Source of the DNA: Planctomycetota bacterium
GTDB taxonomy: Bacteria; Planctomycetota; UBA8742; UBA2392
Direction of reading: 5' to 3'
Length of the DNA stretch: 64,000 bases
Assembly (NCBI GenBank): GCA_025993795.1
Contig: JAMQHL010000018.1
Location: 1-64,000 of the forward strand
Shown here one piece after another: positions 44,850-53,935 of the stretch. The translations under genes were made by a program, and so were the position numbers. Every line of letters starts with the position of its first letter. The first letter of the stretch is position 1. Below the pieces are notes generated by a model. It was not told the DNA's origin and ran no database searches. It saw only the letters and a program-made list of their open reading frames with translations.

Positions 44850-46268
44850 GTGCCCGACACCGGCAAACCGAACCGAAACCGCGACCGCATCTGGGACGTG
44901 CTGATTGAAGACGCGCTCAAGGCGCCGGTGGCCCTGCCGGCGGGTCGCAGGGTGCCACCCCGCCCGCCAAGACGCAGTGTCTGGGCGGGCGCTGCAATCA
45001 CGGCCCTTTGCACACTGCTGATTGCCGGGGCGCTGCTGTTCGCGTTCACGCGCCCGCCTGCGGCAACGCCAGACCCGGGCACGGCCGACGTCGCGCCGGC
45101 TGCCAATCAGACCGAGTCGCAGACGCGCCGCACCCCTGAGCGCGTGCCGGCGCCGCATGTACCCGCTGGCGATCAAGGCCAACCGGACCCATCCCCGGAA
45201 CCCGCACCGGAACAACCGCTACCCGAGCCGACACCTGAATTGCCCAAGGACACGGTCGAGAAACCTGAGCCGGAACCCGCGCATGAGCCGCCGAAGGACA
45301 CGGTCGAGAAACCTGAGCCCGACAAGACCGAGCCGGTGCCTGCGCCTGAGGGCGGCCCGCGCATCACGCTGCTGCGTGCTGAACGAAACGCCAGGCTTAA
45401 GGTCGCGGCACCCGGCAAGCGCGAGTACCGCGACGCGGGAGAGCTTGCCCACTTTGACAACGGCTGCACGTTCAGTTGCGACAAGCCCGTAGACCTGCTT
45501 GTGGCTGGCGTTCTTCTGCGTCTGCAAGGCGAGCTGACCGTTCTCGCCGCGGCCGATTCGCTGGCTCTGACGCTGCTGGACCACGACGTATATGTCGACA
45601 GCCGCGGGTCCGGCATGCCGGTCAGCGTTTCCATGGACGGCCACGGCCTTCACTTCGCGACCGGCGCAGTGCTGTTTGAAGAAGGCGCCGCCGCAGACCA
45701 GGTATCTGTACTCGACGGCGAAGTCTCGGTTGGCGACGAGACCGTCACGCGACGCCAGCGCGCGACACTGAAGAAACGCGGCGTCACGGCAATAGCGCAG
45801 ATCACCGACAATCCTGCCCTGCTGCGCGGCCTGGCTGATCGCGTGCTGTACCGTGAAGACTTTGACGACGGCGCCGCAACTCGCGGCAGATTGTTGCGCG
45901 GCGAGTTGCGCGACGGCCTTCTGGTTGCCGGCGCGGGCGACGGCCTGTATGGCGCGTTCTGGGGCTATCCCCGCGACCTGCCGCACATGGACGGCGCGGT
46001 GCTGCGCCTGCGCGTGCGCGTCTCGGGCACGGGCGACTTTGACGTGACGCAGTTCTGCCTTGAGCGCAACGACAACTTCAGCACGCGTGTCGCCGCGCCC
46101 GCCGATGGCTGGCAGGTGCTTGAGTTACGACTCGCTGACTTTCGCGAACGCACCGAACACAAACACGCCCCCGCTGCCGGCGAGACCTTCAAGAACGTGA
46201 ACATCACGGTGCCCGAAGGCTCCGTGCTCGAGATTGACTGGATCGAACTGATCGGCCCCGTGAAGTAA
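44850..46268 (+). CDS. FecR-like membrane protein, putative sigma regulator
   Basis: 472 residues, GTG start with AAGGA upstream. A cytoplasmic basic N-terminus, one membrane helix (AAITALCTLLIAGALLFAF, about residues 48-68) and a Pro/Glu-rich linker with a repeated PKDTVEKPEPE unit precede a periplasmic domain. That domain contains VSVLDGEVSVGDETVTRRQ, the FecR-type signature (about residue 290), and a C-terminal jelly-roll-like domain. This arrangement fits a transmembrane regulator of the ECF sigma factor, although anti-sigma activity is inferred only from position and topology. Confidence 0.65.
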   Translation: MPDTGKPNRNRDRIWDVLIEDALKAPVALPAGRRVPPRPPRRSVWAGAAITALCTLLIAGALLFAFTRPPAATPDPGTADVAPAANQTESQTRRTPERVPAPHVPAGDQGQPDPSPEPAPEQPLPEPTPELPKDTVEKPEPEPAHEPPKDTVEKPEPDKTEPVPAPEGGPRITLLRAERNARLKVAAPGKREYRDAGELAHFDNGCTFSCDKPVDLLVAGVLLRLQGELTVLAAADSLALTLLDHDVYVDSRGSGMPVSVSMDGHGLHFATGAVLFEEGAAADQVSVLDGEVSVGDETVTRRQRATLKKRGVTAIAQITDNPALLRGLADRVLYREDFDDGAATRGRLLRGELRDGLLVAGAGDGLYGAFWGYPRDLPHMDGAVLRLRVRVSGTGDFDVTQFCLERNDNFSTRVAAPADGWQVLELRLADFRERTEHKHAPAAGETFKNVNITVPEGSVLEIDWIELIGPVK

Positions 46269-46277
46269 GGAGAAGCC

Positions 46278-48059
46278 ATGCGCCTGTTGCTGCTACTGGC
46301 CCTGCTTTCGCCCGCGCTGTGCGCGGCAACGCTCGCGGGCACACCCGCCAACTACCAGACGCAGCTCGCTGCGTTACAGCCGGGCGACACGCTGCAACTT
46401 GCCGCCGGCACATACGCCAACCGGCTGGTCTTGAACGGCAAGCACGGGACTGCGGGCGCGTGGATCACGATTGAGGGCCCGGCGACGGGCACCGCGACAT
46501 TCAACGGCGTCAGCGGCAACAACACCGTCAGCCTGCGCGATTGCAGTTACATCGCGATCAAGAACATCACCGTGGACTGCCTTGGGCTGGCAGTGGATGG
46601 CATCAAAGCCGAGGGCTATACCACCACGCCACACACCGTGCACGACATGCTGATTGAGGACGTGCGCATTCTCAACGCCGGCAACAACCAGCAGATTGTC
46701 GGCATCAGCACCAAGTGCCCGTGCTGGAACTGGACGATCCGCGGCTGCGAGATCATCGGCGCGGGTACCGGCATGTACCTGGGCAACAGCAACGGCGACG
46801 AGCCGTTCGTACGCGGCGTCATCGAGGGCAACCGCATTTATGACCCCGAGGGCTACTGCATCGAGATCAAACACCAGAACAACTGGCCCGCCGTCAGCGG
46901 CATGCCCACCGGCAACGGCAGCACCATCATTCGCAACAACGTGTTCATCAAGACCAGCCGCGCTTCCGGCAGCGGCGACCGGCCGAACCTGCTGGTCAGC
47001 GGCTTCCCTGACAGCGGCGCGGGCAGCAGCGACCTGTACGAGATTTACGGCAACCTGCTGGCGAACAACCCGCGCGAGAGCCTGCTCCAGGCCTGCGGGC
47101 GGCTGAGCATTCACGACAACATTCTGGCCGACGCGCCTGACGCGAGCTTCGCGGGCATCTACATCAAGAACCACGCGGGCAAAACGCTCAAGCTTGTGCA
47201 CATCTACAACAACACCGTGTACTCATGCGCGCGCGGCATTCGCATTGTCGAACAACCCAGCGTTGAGCACTCGGTGCAGGGCAATCTCGTGTTCTCGCCC
47301 AATGCAATCAGCGCCGGCTTCGGCGGCTTGAACCAGACCAACAACCTGACCGACACGGTTGCCAACGCAATCAACTATGTGGGCAACCCCACGACCGTCG
47401 TCGCCTCGATGAACTTCTACCCGCTGGCAGGCCAGTGCACCGGCGCCGCGCTTACCATGACCGCGTACACCAGCCACGCGCACTACGACCTTGACTTCAA
47501 CGGCACCAGCAAAGGCGCGTTCACCTACCGCGGCGCGTACGCCGGAAGCGGCACGAATCCTGGCTGGACGCTGGGCAACGGCCTGAAACAAGGGGGGCCG
47601 GGCGCGGGCCCTACGCCGCCCGCGGCGCTGGCAATCGCAAGCCCAGCCGCGGGAGCCCTGCCAAACGCGATTGAGCTGGTGAACTACTCGCGTACGTTCA
47701 CCGCAACCGGCGGCACGGCGCCCTACACGTGGACGGCGCCATCGGTCGATCTGCCGCCCGGCTTGAACTTGAACGGCGCCACAGGTGAACTCAGTGGCAT
47801 CCCGACGCTGCTGGGCAACTACGCATTTCGCGTGACCGTAACCGACAACGTGAGCGCAACGGCGTTTCGCGACTACACGCTGCAAGTGGCAACGCCGGGC
47901 AGCGGCGGCACGGGCGGCAGCGGCTCCAGCGGCGGTGGCGGATGCACCGCCGGCGCCGGCTACGCGTGGTGGCTGCTCGTGCTATGCGGAATCGGCTTCT
48001 TCGCCTGCGCGCGTCGCGTAGTGGCGGGGCTTGCCGCGCCTGCGGTGCGTCCACGATGA
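46278..48059 (+). CDS. Secreted right-handed beta-helix protein with Ig-like domain and sorting tail
   Basis: 593 residues, signal peptide at the N-terminus (RLLLLLALLSPALCA). Residues ~40-370 are a parallel beta-helix of the pectate-lyase/NosD kind (YIAIKNITVDC, NNVFIKTS, IYNNTVYSCARGI). Residues ~450-540 form a putative Ig-like domain (GTAPYTWTAPSVDLPPGL, SGIPTLLGNYAFRVTVTD). The end is SSGGGGCTAGAG, a hydrophobic helix (YAWWLLVLCGIGFFAC) and ARRV, again the Cys/Gly + helix + Arg tail. No catalytic residues are evident. Probably surface-attached, acting on or binding polysaccharide. Confidence 0.8.
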   Translation: MRLLLLLALLSPALCAATLAGTPANYQTQLAALQPGDTLQLAAGTYANRLVLNGKHGTAGAWITIEGPATGTATFNGVSGNNTVSLRDCSYIAIKNITVDCLGLAVDGIKAEGYTTTPHTVHDMLIEDVRILNAGNNQQIVGISTKCPCWNWTIRGCEIIGAGTGMYLGNSNGDEPFVRGVIEGNRIYDPEGYCIEIKHQNNWPAVSGMPTGNGSTIIRNNVFIKTSRASGSGDRPNLLVSGFPDSGAGSSDLYEIYGNLLANNPRESLLQACGRLSIHDNILADAPDASFAGIYIKNHAGKTLKLVHIYNNTVYSCARGIRIVEQPSVEHSVQGNLVFSPNAISAGFGGLNQTNNLTDTVANAINYVGNPTTVVASMNFYPLAGQCTGAALTMTAYTSHAHYDLDFNGTSKGAFTYRGAYAGSGTNPGWTLGNGLKQGGPGAGPTPPAALAIASPAAGALPNAIELVNYSRTFTATGGTAPYTWTAPSVDLPPGLNLNGATGELSGIPTLLGNYAFRVTVTDNVSATAFRDYTLQVATPGSGGTGGSGSSGGGGCTAGAGYAWWLLVLCGIGFFACARRVVAGLAAPAVRPR

Positions 48060-48083
48060 TCCCGGGCGACGCGGGCGTAGCCT

Positions 48084-48938
48084 CTACATCTCGATCGCCA
48101 TCATCTCTTGCGCGAGTTCAAACCCTGCGTCGATCACGCGCCGTGCCTGCGGGCTGGCGGGGTCGCATACCGGGTTCGAATGATTGAAGTGCGTCAGGAT
48201 GATGCGGCCTGACCTGGCCTCTTCGGCGAAGAACTTGATCGTGTCTTCGATAAAGGGGTGCGAGATCTCGTTCAGGTCGCGGCCGGGCAGTTCGTCGCGC
48301 GAAAAGAACGTGCCGTCGAGTATGCACACCCGGTGTTTGCCGACTTCATCGCGAGCAGCCGGCCACTTGCGCCAGTCGTCGATATCCGGGACGTAGAGCA
48401 CGTCTTCGTTGATGCTCACGCCAATCGTGTCGGTGTATTCGCCCCGGTGCGGCACGGGGATAGTGCGAACGCGCAACCCGGGCCACGGGGTGATCGGCTG
48501 TGCCGGGCCTGCGGGACGCATCACAATGTTGCCCAGCGACACCAACTGGTCCCAGGGCGCATTGTCACGCAGGAACGCCGCCATTTTGTCGGTGCAGTAC
48601 ACGGGCAACTCGCGCGTGTTCGCCGCTTCGCGCCCGAAGTGCGCCAGCCCAAGATAGTGCCCCATGTGCGCGTGGGTCAGGAGCACGCCGTCAAAGGGGT
48701 TGCGCTTACTGCGCGCCGCGTACGCCGGCAACTGCAACAGGCGCGACTCCTGCTCTTTGATGTCGGGGCTGACGTCAATCAGGAAGCAGCACCCGTCGTC
48801 ATCCAGCACACAAATGCTTGGCCCCAGGCGCACAGCGAGAGGGTCAACCCGCGCCGCCATGTCAGGGGCCATGCGCGAGCCGAACTGCGGCAATCCGCCG
48901 TCCTGCCCGCTGCCGAGGATGTAGAGGCTACGCGGCAC
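48084..48938 (-). CDS. PqqB-like metallo-beta-lactamase-fold protein
   Basis: 284 residues, GTG start at 48938. The N-terminal LGSGQDGGLPQFG loop and the LTHAHMGHYLGL metal motif place it with PqqB-type MBL-fold proteins. The motif is HAHMGH, with Gly where most MBL hydrolases have Asp. Later metal ligands appear in TIPVPHRGEY and ILTHFNHSNP. No other pqq genes are near, so it probably acts outside PQQ synthesis. It lies divergently from the small membrane protein at 48988. Confidence 0.8.
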   Translation of the reverse strand: MPRSLYILGSGQDGGLPQFGSRMAPDMAARVDPLAVRLGPSICVLDDDGCCFLIDVSPDIKEQESRLLQLPAYAARSKRNPFDGVLLTHAHMGHYLGLAHFGREAANTRELPVYCTDKMAAFLRDNAPWDQLVSLGNIVMRPAGPAQPITPWPGLRVRTIPVPHRGEYTDTIGVSINEDVLYVPDIDDWRKWPAARDEVGKHRVCILDGTFFSRDELPGRDLNEISHPFIEDTIKFFAEEARSGRIILTHFNHSNPVCDPASPQARRVIDAGFELAQEMMAIEM

Positions 48939-48987
48939 GGCGGCAGTCTAGCTTCGCCGCGCAGCGATTTCGGGTATACAAATACCC

Positions 48988-49467
48988 ATGGGCAATGATC
49001 TGGAAGAAGACCATCTGCCGGGCGAGAAGTCGCCCGTGCTCTCGTTCTTCGTCGTGTTGATCATGTCATTCGGCGGTGCGGGCGCGGGCGTCGGCCTGGC
49101 GCACCTGCTGGCGCCCGATTCCGAGATCGCCCACGCCCTGGGCTTCATCGCGTTCGCCGGAGCGTTCCTGGCCTCGATGGCGCTGTGGCAGGGGATCGCC
49201 CTGATCTTCCTGCTGGTCAAGTTCCTGTTCCGGCTGAGCAAGGGCCGGCGGGTGCAGACGCGCGAGGCGTTGGTCGCCCTGCGGCGCAAGGCGCTGGTGA
49301 TGCCGCCGGTGTGTTTTTTCATAATCGTCCCGGCGGGACCGGTAATCGGTTGGCTGGGCGGCTCCTTCCTGCTGGCCACGGGCGTGTTTGCCCTCGCGGG
49401 CCTGACTTATGGGCTGGCAATGTGGGGCCTCGCCCAGCGCGACCTGCTTCCGTTGATGGAAGACTGA
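48988..49467 (+). CDS. Small four-helix membrane protein
   Basis: 159 residues with four predicted membrane helices (for example FFVVLIMSFGGAGAGVGLAHLL and WQGIALIFLLVKFLF) and a basic cytoplasmic loop (KGRRVQTREALVALRRKAL). Family not recognised. Its stop abuts the uvrA stop with no spacer (49467/49468). Confidence 0.6.
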   Translation: MGNDLEEDHLPGEKSPVLSFFVVLIMSFGGAGAGVGLAHLLAPDSEIAHALGFIAFAGAFLASMALWQGIALIFLLVKFLFRLSKGRRVQTREALVALRRKALVMPPVCFFIIVPAGPVIGWLGGSFLLATGVFALAGLTYGLAMWGLAQRDLLPLMED

Positions 49468-52386
49468 CTACTTTCCCACCGCGGCTTTGGCGGCGCGTTT
49501 CTTCGCGGGGGCTCGCTTGCCCTTGGCGGCTCCCCGTCGCTTGCGCCCCGGGCTCTTGTTTTCTTGCTTCGTTGCCTTGAAATACCGTTTCAGGAACTTG
49601 CCCGTGTAGCTGCCTTTTACTTCGGCGACTTCGGCTGGGGTGCCTTCGGCCAGCAATTGCCCGCCTTCTTCGCCGCCTTCGGGGCCCAGATCGATCAGCC
49701 AGTCGGCGCACTTGATGACGTCCAGGTTGTGCTCGATCACGATGGCTGTGTTGCCCTTGTCCACCAGTCGTTGCAGTACCTCAATCAGCCTTGCCACGTC
49801 GTGGAAGTGCAGGCCCGTGGTCGGCTCATCCAGGATGTACAGCGTGTGGCCGGTGTCGGGCCTTGCAAGCTCGGTGGCCAGCTTCACGCGCTGCGCCTCG
49901 CCGCCTGAAAGTTGGGTGCTGGGCTGGCCCAGCTTGACGTAGCCCAGCCCCACGTCGTGAAGGGTCTGCACGATCCTGTGGATCTTCGGGTGGTTCTCGA
50001 AGAAGCCGTTGGCTTCTTCAATCGTCATGTCGAGCACGTCGGCGATGCTTTTTCCGCGGTACTTCACGTCCAGCGTCTCGCGGTTGTAGCGGCGGCCGTC
50101 ACAGGACTCGCAGGTCACATAAACGTCCGGCAGAAAGTGCATCTCGATCAGCTTGACACCCTGGCCTTCGCACACTTCGCAGCGGCCTCCCGGTACGTTG
50201 AACGAGAATCGGCCCGGCTTGTAGCCGCGCGAGCGCGCGTCGACCGTCTTGCAGAACAGGTCGCGGATCGGCCCGAACAGATCCGTGTACGTCGCCGGGT
50301 TGCTGCGCGGCGTGCGGCCGATCGGCGACTGGTCAATCTCGATCACTTTGTCGATCTGCGGCAAACCATCGATGCGCGTATGCTTGCCCGGCTCGGTCGC
50401 GGCGTTGTGCAGTTCTTTGGAAAGCGCCCTGGCGAGAATATCGGTCACCAGCGTGCTCTTGCCGCTGCCGCTTACGCCGGTCACGCACACCAGGCCACCG
50501 AGCGGGAATGCCACGTCGATCTGCTTCAGGTTGTTCTCGGTTGCGCCGCGCACGGTGATGGCTTTGGTCTTGCTCAGCGCGCGGGTCTTGCGGGGTACGG
50601 GCACGCCTTTGCGGCCGGCCAGGTAGTCTGCAGTCAGCGTGTTCGCCTTCTCTATACCCTTGGCGTCGCCGGCGTAGATGACGCGCCCGCCGTGTTCCCC
50701 GGCGCCGGGGCCGAGATCGACCAGGTAGTCGGCACTGCGAATGGTGTCTTCATCGTGCTCGACCACGATGACGGTGTTGCCGATGTCGCGCAGGTTTCGC
50801 AGCGTGCCAAGCAGCAAGTCGTTGTCGCGCTGGTGCAAGCCGATGCTGGGCTCGTCCAGCACGTAGCACACGCCGACGAGCCCGCTGCCGACCTGCGTGG
50901 CCAGCCGGATGCGCTGGGCCTCGCCGCCGGAAAGCGTGCCGGATTTGCGGTCCAGCGTCAGGTAGCCGATGCCCACATCCACCATGAAGCCAAGGCGCGC
51001 GCTGATCTCGCGCACGACCTCATGCGCGATATGCGCCTTTTCTTTGCTCAGCTTGACGTCGCTGATCCAACCCCTGGCGTCGCGCACGTTCATGCATGCG
51101 ATTTCGTGAATGCACTTGCCGCCGACACTCACCGCACTGGCGAACGGGTTCAGGCGGCTACCATGGCACGCCGGGCACTCACGTTCAGCCATGAAGCGCA
51201 TCACCCACTGTTTCACGCTGTCGCTGTCGCTCTTGTTGAAACGGTGCAGCAGGTCGGGAATCACGCCCGGGAAGCCGCGCTTGCCGCGCCAGCCCCAGCG
51301 GCCGTCGGTGCCGGCTTCGCCATACAGCAACGTCTGCTGCTGCTCAGGCTTCAGCTTGCGCCAGGGCGTGTTGATGTTGATGCCCAGACGCGGGCAATGC
51401 TTGCGCAGCGCCCGCTTGTACCAGAAGGCCTCGTGCGGCTTGTTCCAGCCGGCCAGCGCGCCGTCCGCAACAGTCTTATCCGGGTCGGGCACGACCAGCA
51501 CGGGGTCAAGCTCGGTATGAATGCCAAGCCCGTGACACTGCGGGCACGCACCCTGGGGCGCGTTGAAGCTGAACAGCCGGGGCTCAAGCTCGCCCATCTG
51601 CGCGTCGGGATGGTCGGGGCAGAACATCTTTGCATTGAACGACGTATCGACCCACTTTCCGCCGTCGTCTCGGGCCACGATCACCAGCCCGTCGGCCAGT
51701 TGCAGGGCGACCTCTACCGCTTCGTTCAGGCGCGAACGCGCGTCATCATCAAGCGCGATGCGGTCGATCACTACGTCAATGTCGTGCTTCTTGTTCTTGT
51801 CGGGGGTCTGGGTCTTGGGGCCGACCTCGATGACTTCACCGTTCAGGCGCGCGCGCACGAAACCGTCGCGCATCACTTTCTGAAAGACGTCGCGGTGTTC
51901 GCCCTTGCGGCCCCGCACCACGGGCGCCAGCACCATCAGCTTGCTGCCAGCCGGCCATTGAACCACTGTGTCCACCATCTGCTCGGCGCTTTGGCGTGTG
52001 ACTTCGCGGTTGCAGACCGGGCAGTGCGGCGTGCCGATGCGCGCGAACAGCAGGCGCAGGTAGTCGTAGATCTCGGTGGTCGTGGCCACGGTGCTGCGCG
52101 GGCTGCTGCCGGCTTGGCGCTGCTCGATGGCGATGGTGGGCGGCAGGCCCTCAATGCTCTCGACGGCCGGCTTCTGCAGGCGCCCCAGGAACTGGCGGGC
52201 GTATGCGGAAAGGGACTCGACGTAGCGGCGCTGGCCTTCGGCGTAGATCGTGTCAAACGCCAGCGAAGACTTGCCGCTGCCGGACAGGCCGGTGATGACA
52301 ATCAACTGGTCACGGGGCAACGCGACGTTGACATGCTTGAGGTTGTGCTCGTGGGCGCCGCGAACGGAGATGTGCGTGAGTGCCAT
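49468..52386 (-). CDS. uvrA: Excinuclease ABC subunit A
   Basis: 972 residues. Two ABC modules: Walker A GLSGSGKSS (about residue 34) and GVSGSGKST (about 640), signatures LSGGEAQR in both, and zinc-finger pairs CPVC...C and CEVC...CESC. It recognises DNA damage and loads UvrB in nucleotide-excision repair. A C-terminal extension of about 35 residues rich in Lys, Ala and Arg (KRRGAAKGKRAPAKKRAA) is unusual and may bind DNA. uvrB is not in the window. Confidence 0.97.
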   Translation of the reverse strand: MALTHISVRGAHEHNLKHVNVALPRDQLIVITGLSGSGKSSLAFDTIYAEGQRRYVESLSAYARQFLGRLQKPAVESIEGLPPTIAIEQRQAGSSPRSTVATTTEIYDYLRLLFARIGTPHCPVCNREVTRQSAEQMVDTVVQWPAGSKLMVLAPVVRGRKGEHRDVFQKVMRDGFVRARLNGEVIEVGPKTQTPDKNKKHDIDVVIDRIALDDDARSRLNEAVEVALQLADGLVIVARDDGGKWVDTSFNAKMFCPDHPDAQMGELEPRLFSFNAPQGACPQCHGLGIHTELDPVLVVPDPDKTVADGALAGWNKPHEAFWYKRALRKHCPRLGININTPWRKLKPEQQQTLLYGEAGTDGRWGWRGKRGFPGVIPDLLHRFNKSDSDSVKQWVMRFMAERECPACHGSRLNPFASAVSVGGKCIHEIACMNVRDARGWISDVKLSKEKAHIAHEVVREISARLGFMVDVGIGYLTLDRKSGTLSGGEAQRIRLATQVGSGLVGVCYVLDEPSIGLHQRDNDLLLGTLRNLRDIGNTVIVVEHDEDTIRSADYLVDLGPGAGEHGGRVIYAGDAKGIEKANTLTADYLAGRKGVPVPRKTRALSKTKAITVRGATENNLKQIDVAFPLGGLVCVTGVSGSGKSTLVTDILARALSKELHNAATEPGKHTRIDGLPQIDKVIEIDQSPIGRTPRSNPATYTDLFGPIRDLFCKTVDARSRGYKPGRFSFNVPGGRCEVCEGQGVKLIEMHFLPDVYVTCESCDGRRYNRETLDVKYRGKSIADVLDMTIEEANGFFENHPKIHRIVQTLHDVGLGYVKLGQPSTQLSGGEAQRVKLATELARPDTGHTLYILDEPTTGLHFHDVARLIEVLQRLVDKGNTAIVIEHNLDVIKCADWLIDLGPEGGEEGGQLLAEGTPAEVAEVKGSYTGKFLKRYFKATKQENKSPGRKRRGAAKGKRAPAKKRAAKAAVGK

Positions 52387-52417
52387 GCCGGGGTTTTACC
52401 ACGACCCGCGACAATGG

Positions 52418-53896
52418 TCAGACCTCGGTACGGAATGCCGGGATGCCCAAGGCGGCGCAAACGCCCTGCATGCGCGCAAGCCGCTTCGGAATCTCGGACG
52501 CGGTGCCGAACTCCAGCAACAGTGGGTAGCCCTGGCTCCAATGCTCCCTGGCCGCGTCCAGTCTCGACAGCCGCGCCAGCACCATGCTGTACTCGCACTG
52601 GTGGTTGCCCAGAAAGCGCCACTCGCTCAACTCGCGCTCGACGGGCAGGACCGACTCAAACACTTCCAGCGCGCGTTCTAGCTCTTCCCGTCCGCTGTAG
52701 ATGCTGGCCAGGTTGCCCATGGCGATGGCATGGCCCGCCCGGTCGCCGTAGCGCAGGCAAATCTCGGCCGAGCGGGCAATGCAATCCTCGGCGCGCTCCA
52801 GCTGCTGAAGCGCACGATAGGTAAATCCCAGGTTGGAAACGGCAGTCGCATGCAGCGAGGCTATCGCGAACTCTTCGCACAACGCCACCGCTTCCTGCAG
52901 CACCGCCAGCGACTCCTGCACCCGCCCCTGGTCCTGGCGCAGCAGACCCAGATTGCTGAGCGTCAGCGCCTGATGGTGCGGGTCCCCAAGACGACGCGCC
53001 AGCACAAGTGCCTGCGCATAATAGCCATCGGCTTCGTCCAGCTTCTGCGCCTTCCATGCCATGTTGCCAAGGTGGTTCAGCGCGCCGGCTTCGCCGTCAA
53101 CAAGGCCCAGCTTGCGGTCAATTTCCAGTGCGCGACGAAAGCGCTGCAGCGCTTCTTCTGGTTTGCCCTGCCGGTCCAGCAGCATCGCGTAGTTGATGCT
53201 GGCGTGGGCCGTCGCTTCTTCGTCGGAACTCAGCCGGGGCATCAAACGGCGAAAGATCTCCGCCGAGTCTTCGAGGCGCCCCATCTCAAGGAAATTCAGC
53301 GCCTGGTTTACCAGCAGGCCAACCTCGTGCCTTGCGTCACCGTGCTCCGTGGCAATACTCAACGCCTCATCCGTGATCGCGGCGGCCGCGGCAAAGTCCC
53401 CCCTGTCGAACGCCATGTTGGCCGTGTGCTCAAGGGCTTCGCATAGCTGGCTGCGATCGGTGCCGGCGCGGGCAATCTCCAACGCGCATGTCGCAGCTTC
53501 CTCGAACTGACGGCGATCGCCCAGCGCCCGCGCCGCTGCCCCGGCTTCCAGCCACGCGTTGCAAGCCTCCGGTCCCTGGCTGATTTCGGCCACGCGCAGC
53601 CAGCGGCGACGCGCCTCTGGCAGCATGTAAGCGCGCGACGCGCGCCCCGCCGCGCGCGATGCGTACTCGCGCTCCCGGTTCTCCAGCCCCGGTCGGTCCG
53701 CTAGATCACGCGCTGCCTTCAAGTGATCCGCTATCTCGCCCGCGGCCTCGCCGATGTCCCCGGCTACCTGGTCGATCAAGTCAGCGGCCAGCAGGTGCAG
53801 GGCCGCACGCTGTGCCGGCAATTGCAACGAATAGGCGGCATCGCGCAGCAGCGCGTGGCGGAACAAGTAGGCGGTCTCGGCAGATGGTTGGCGCAC
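52418..53896 (-). CDS. FRHA-TPR protein (paralogue 2)
   Basis: 492 residues from GTG at 53896; a TTG at 53932 is possible but would add residues not found in the paralogues. N-terminus VRQPSAETAYLFRHALLRDAAYSLQ, then about eleven TPR units (ANMAFDRGDFAAAAAI, LGNMAWKAQKLDEADGYYAQAL, LGLLRQDQGRVQESL). No ATPase, kinase or DNA-binding domain. It is the last of five tandem genes on the minus strand, 39 nt after paralogue 3. Confidence 0.8.
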   Translation of the reverse strand: MRQPSAETAYLFRHALLRDAAYSLQLPAQRAALHLLAADLIDQVAGDIGEAAGEIADHLKAARDLADRPGLENREREYASRAAGRASRAYMLPEARRRWLRVAEISQGPEACNAWLEAGAAARALGDRRQFEEAATCALEIARAGTDRSQLCEALEHTANMAFDRGDFAAAAAITDEALSIATEHGDARHEVGLLVNQALNFLEMGRLEDSAEIFRRLMPRLSSDEEATAHASINYAMLLDRQGKPEEALQRFRRALEIDRKLGLVDGEAGALNHLGNMAWKAQKLDEADGYYAQALVLARRLGDPHHQALTLSNLGLLRQDQGRVQESLAVLQEAVALCEEFAIASLHATAVSNLGFTYRALQQLERAEDCIARSAEICLRYGDRAGHAIAMGNLASIYSGREELERALEVFESVLPVERELSEWRFLGNHQCEYSMVLARLSRLDAAREHWSQGYPLLLEFGTASEIPKRLARMQGVCAALGIPAFRTEV

Positions 53897-53935
53897 GGCA
53901 GGATTGTACGCAGTTGCCGGCAGGCCGCCCAATGA

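Noticed and set aside
49912..52824. 970-codon open frame antisense to UvrA
   Set aside because: The composition is Arg/His/Ala/Val-rich and lacks family motifs; it is a GC-skew shadow of uvrA.
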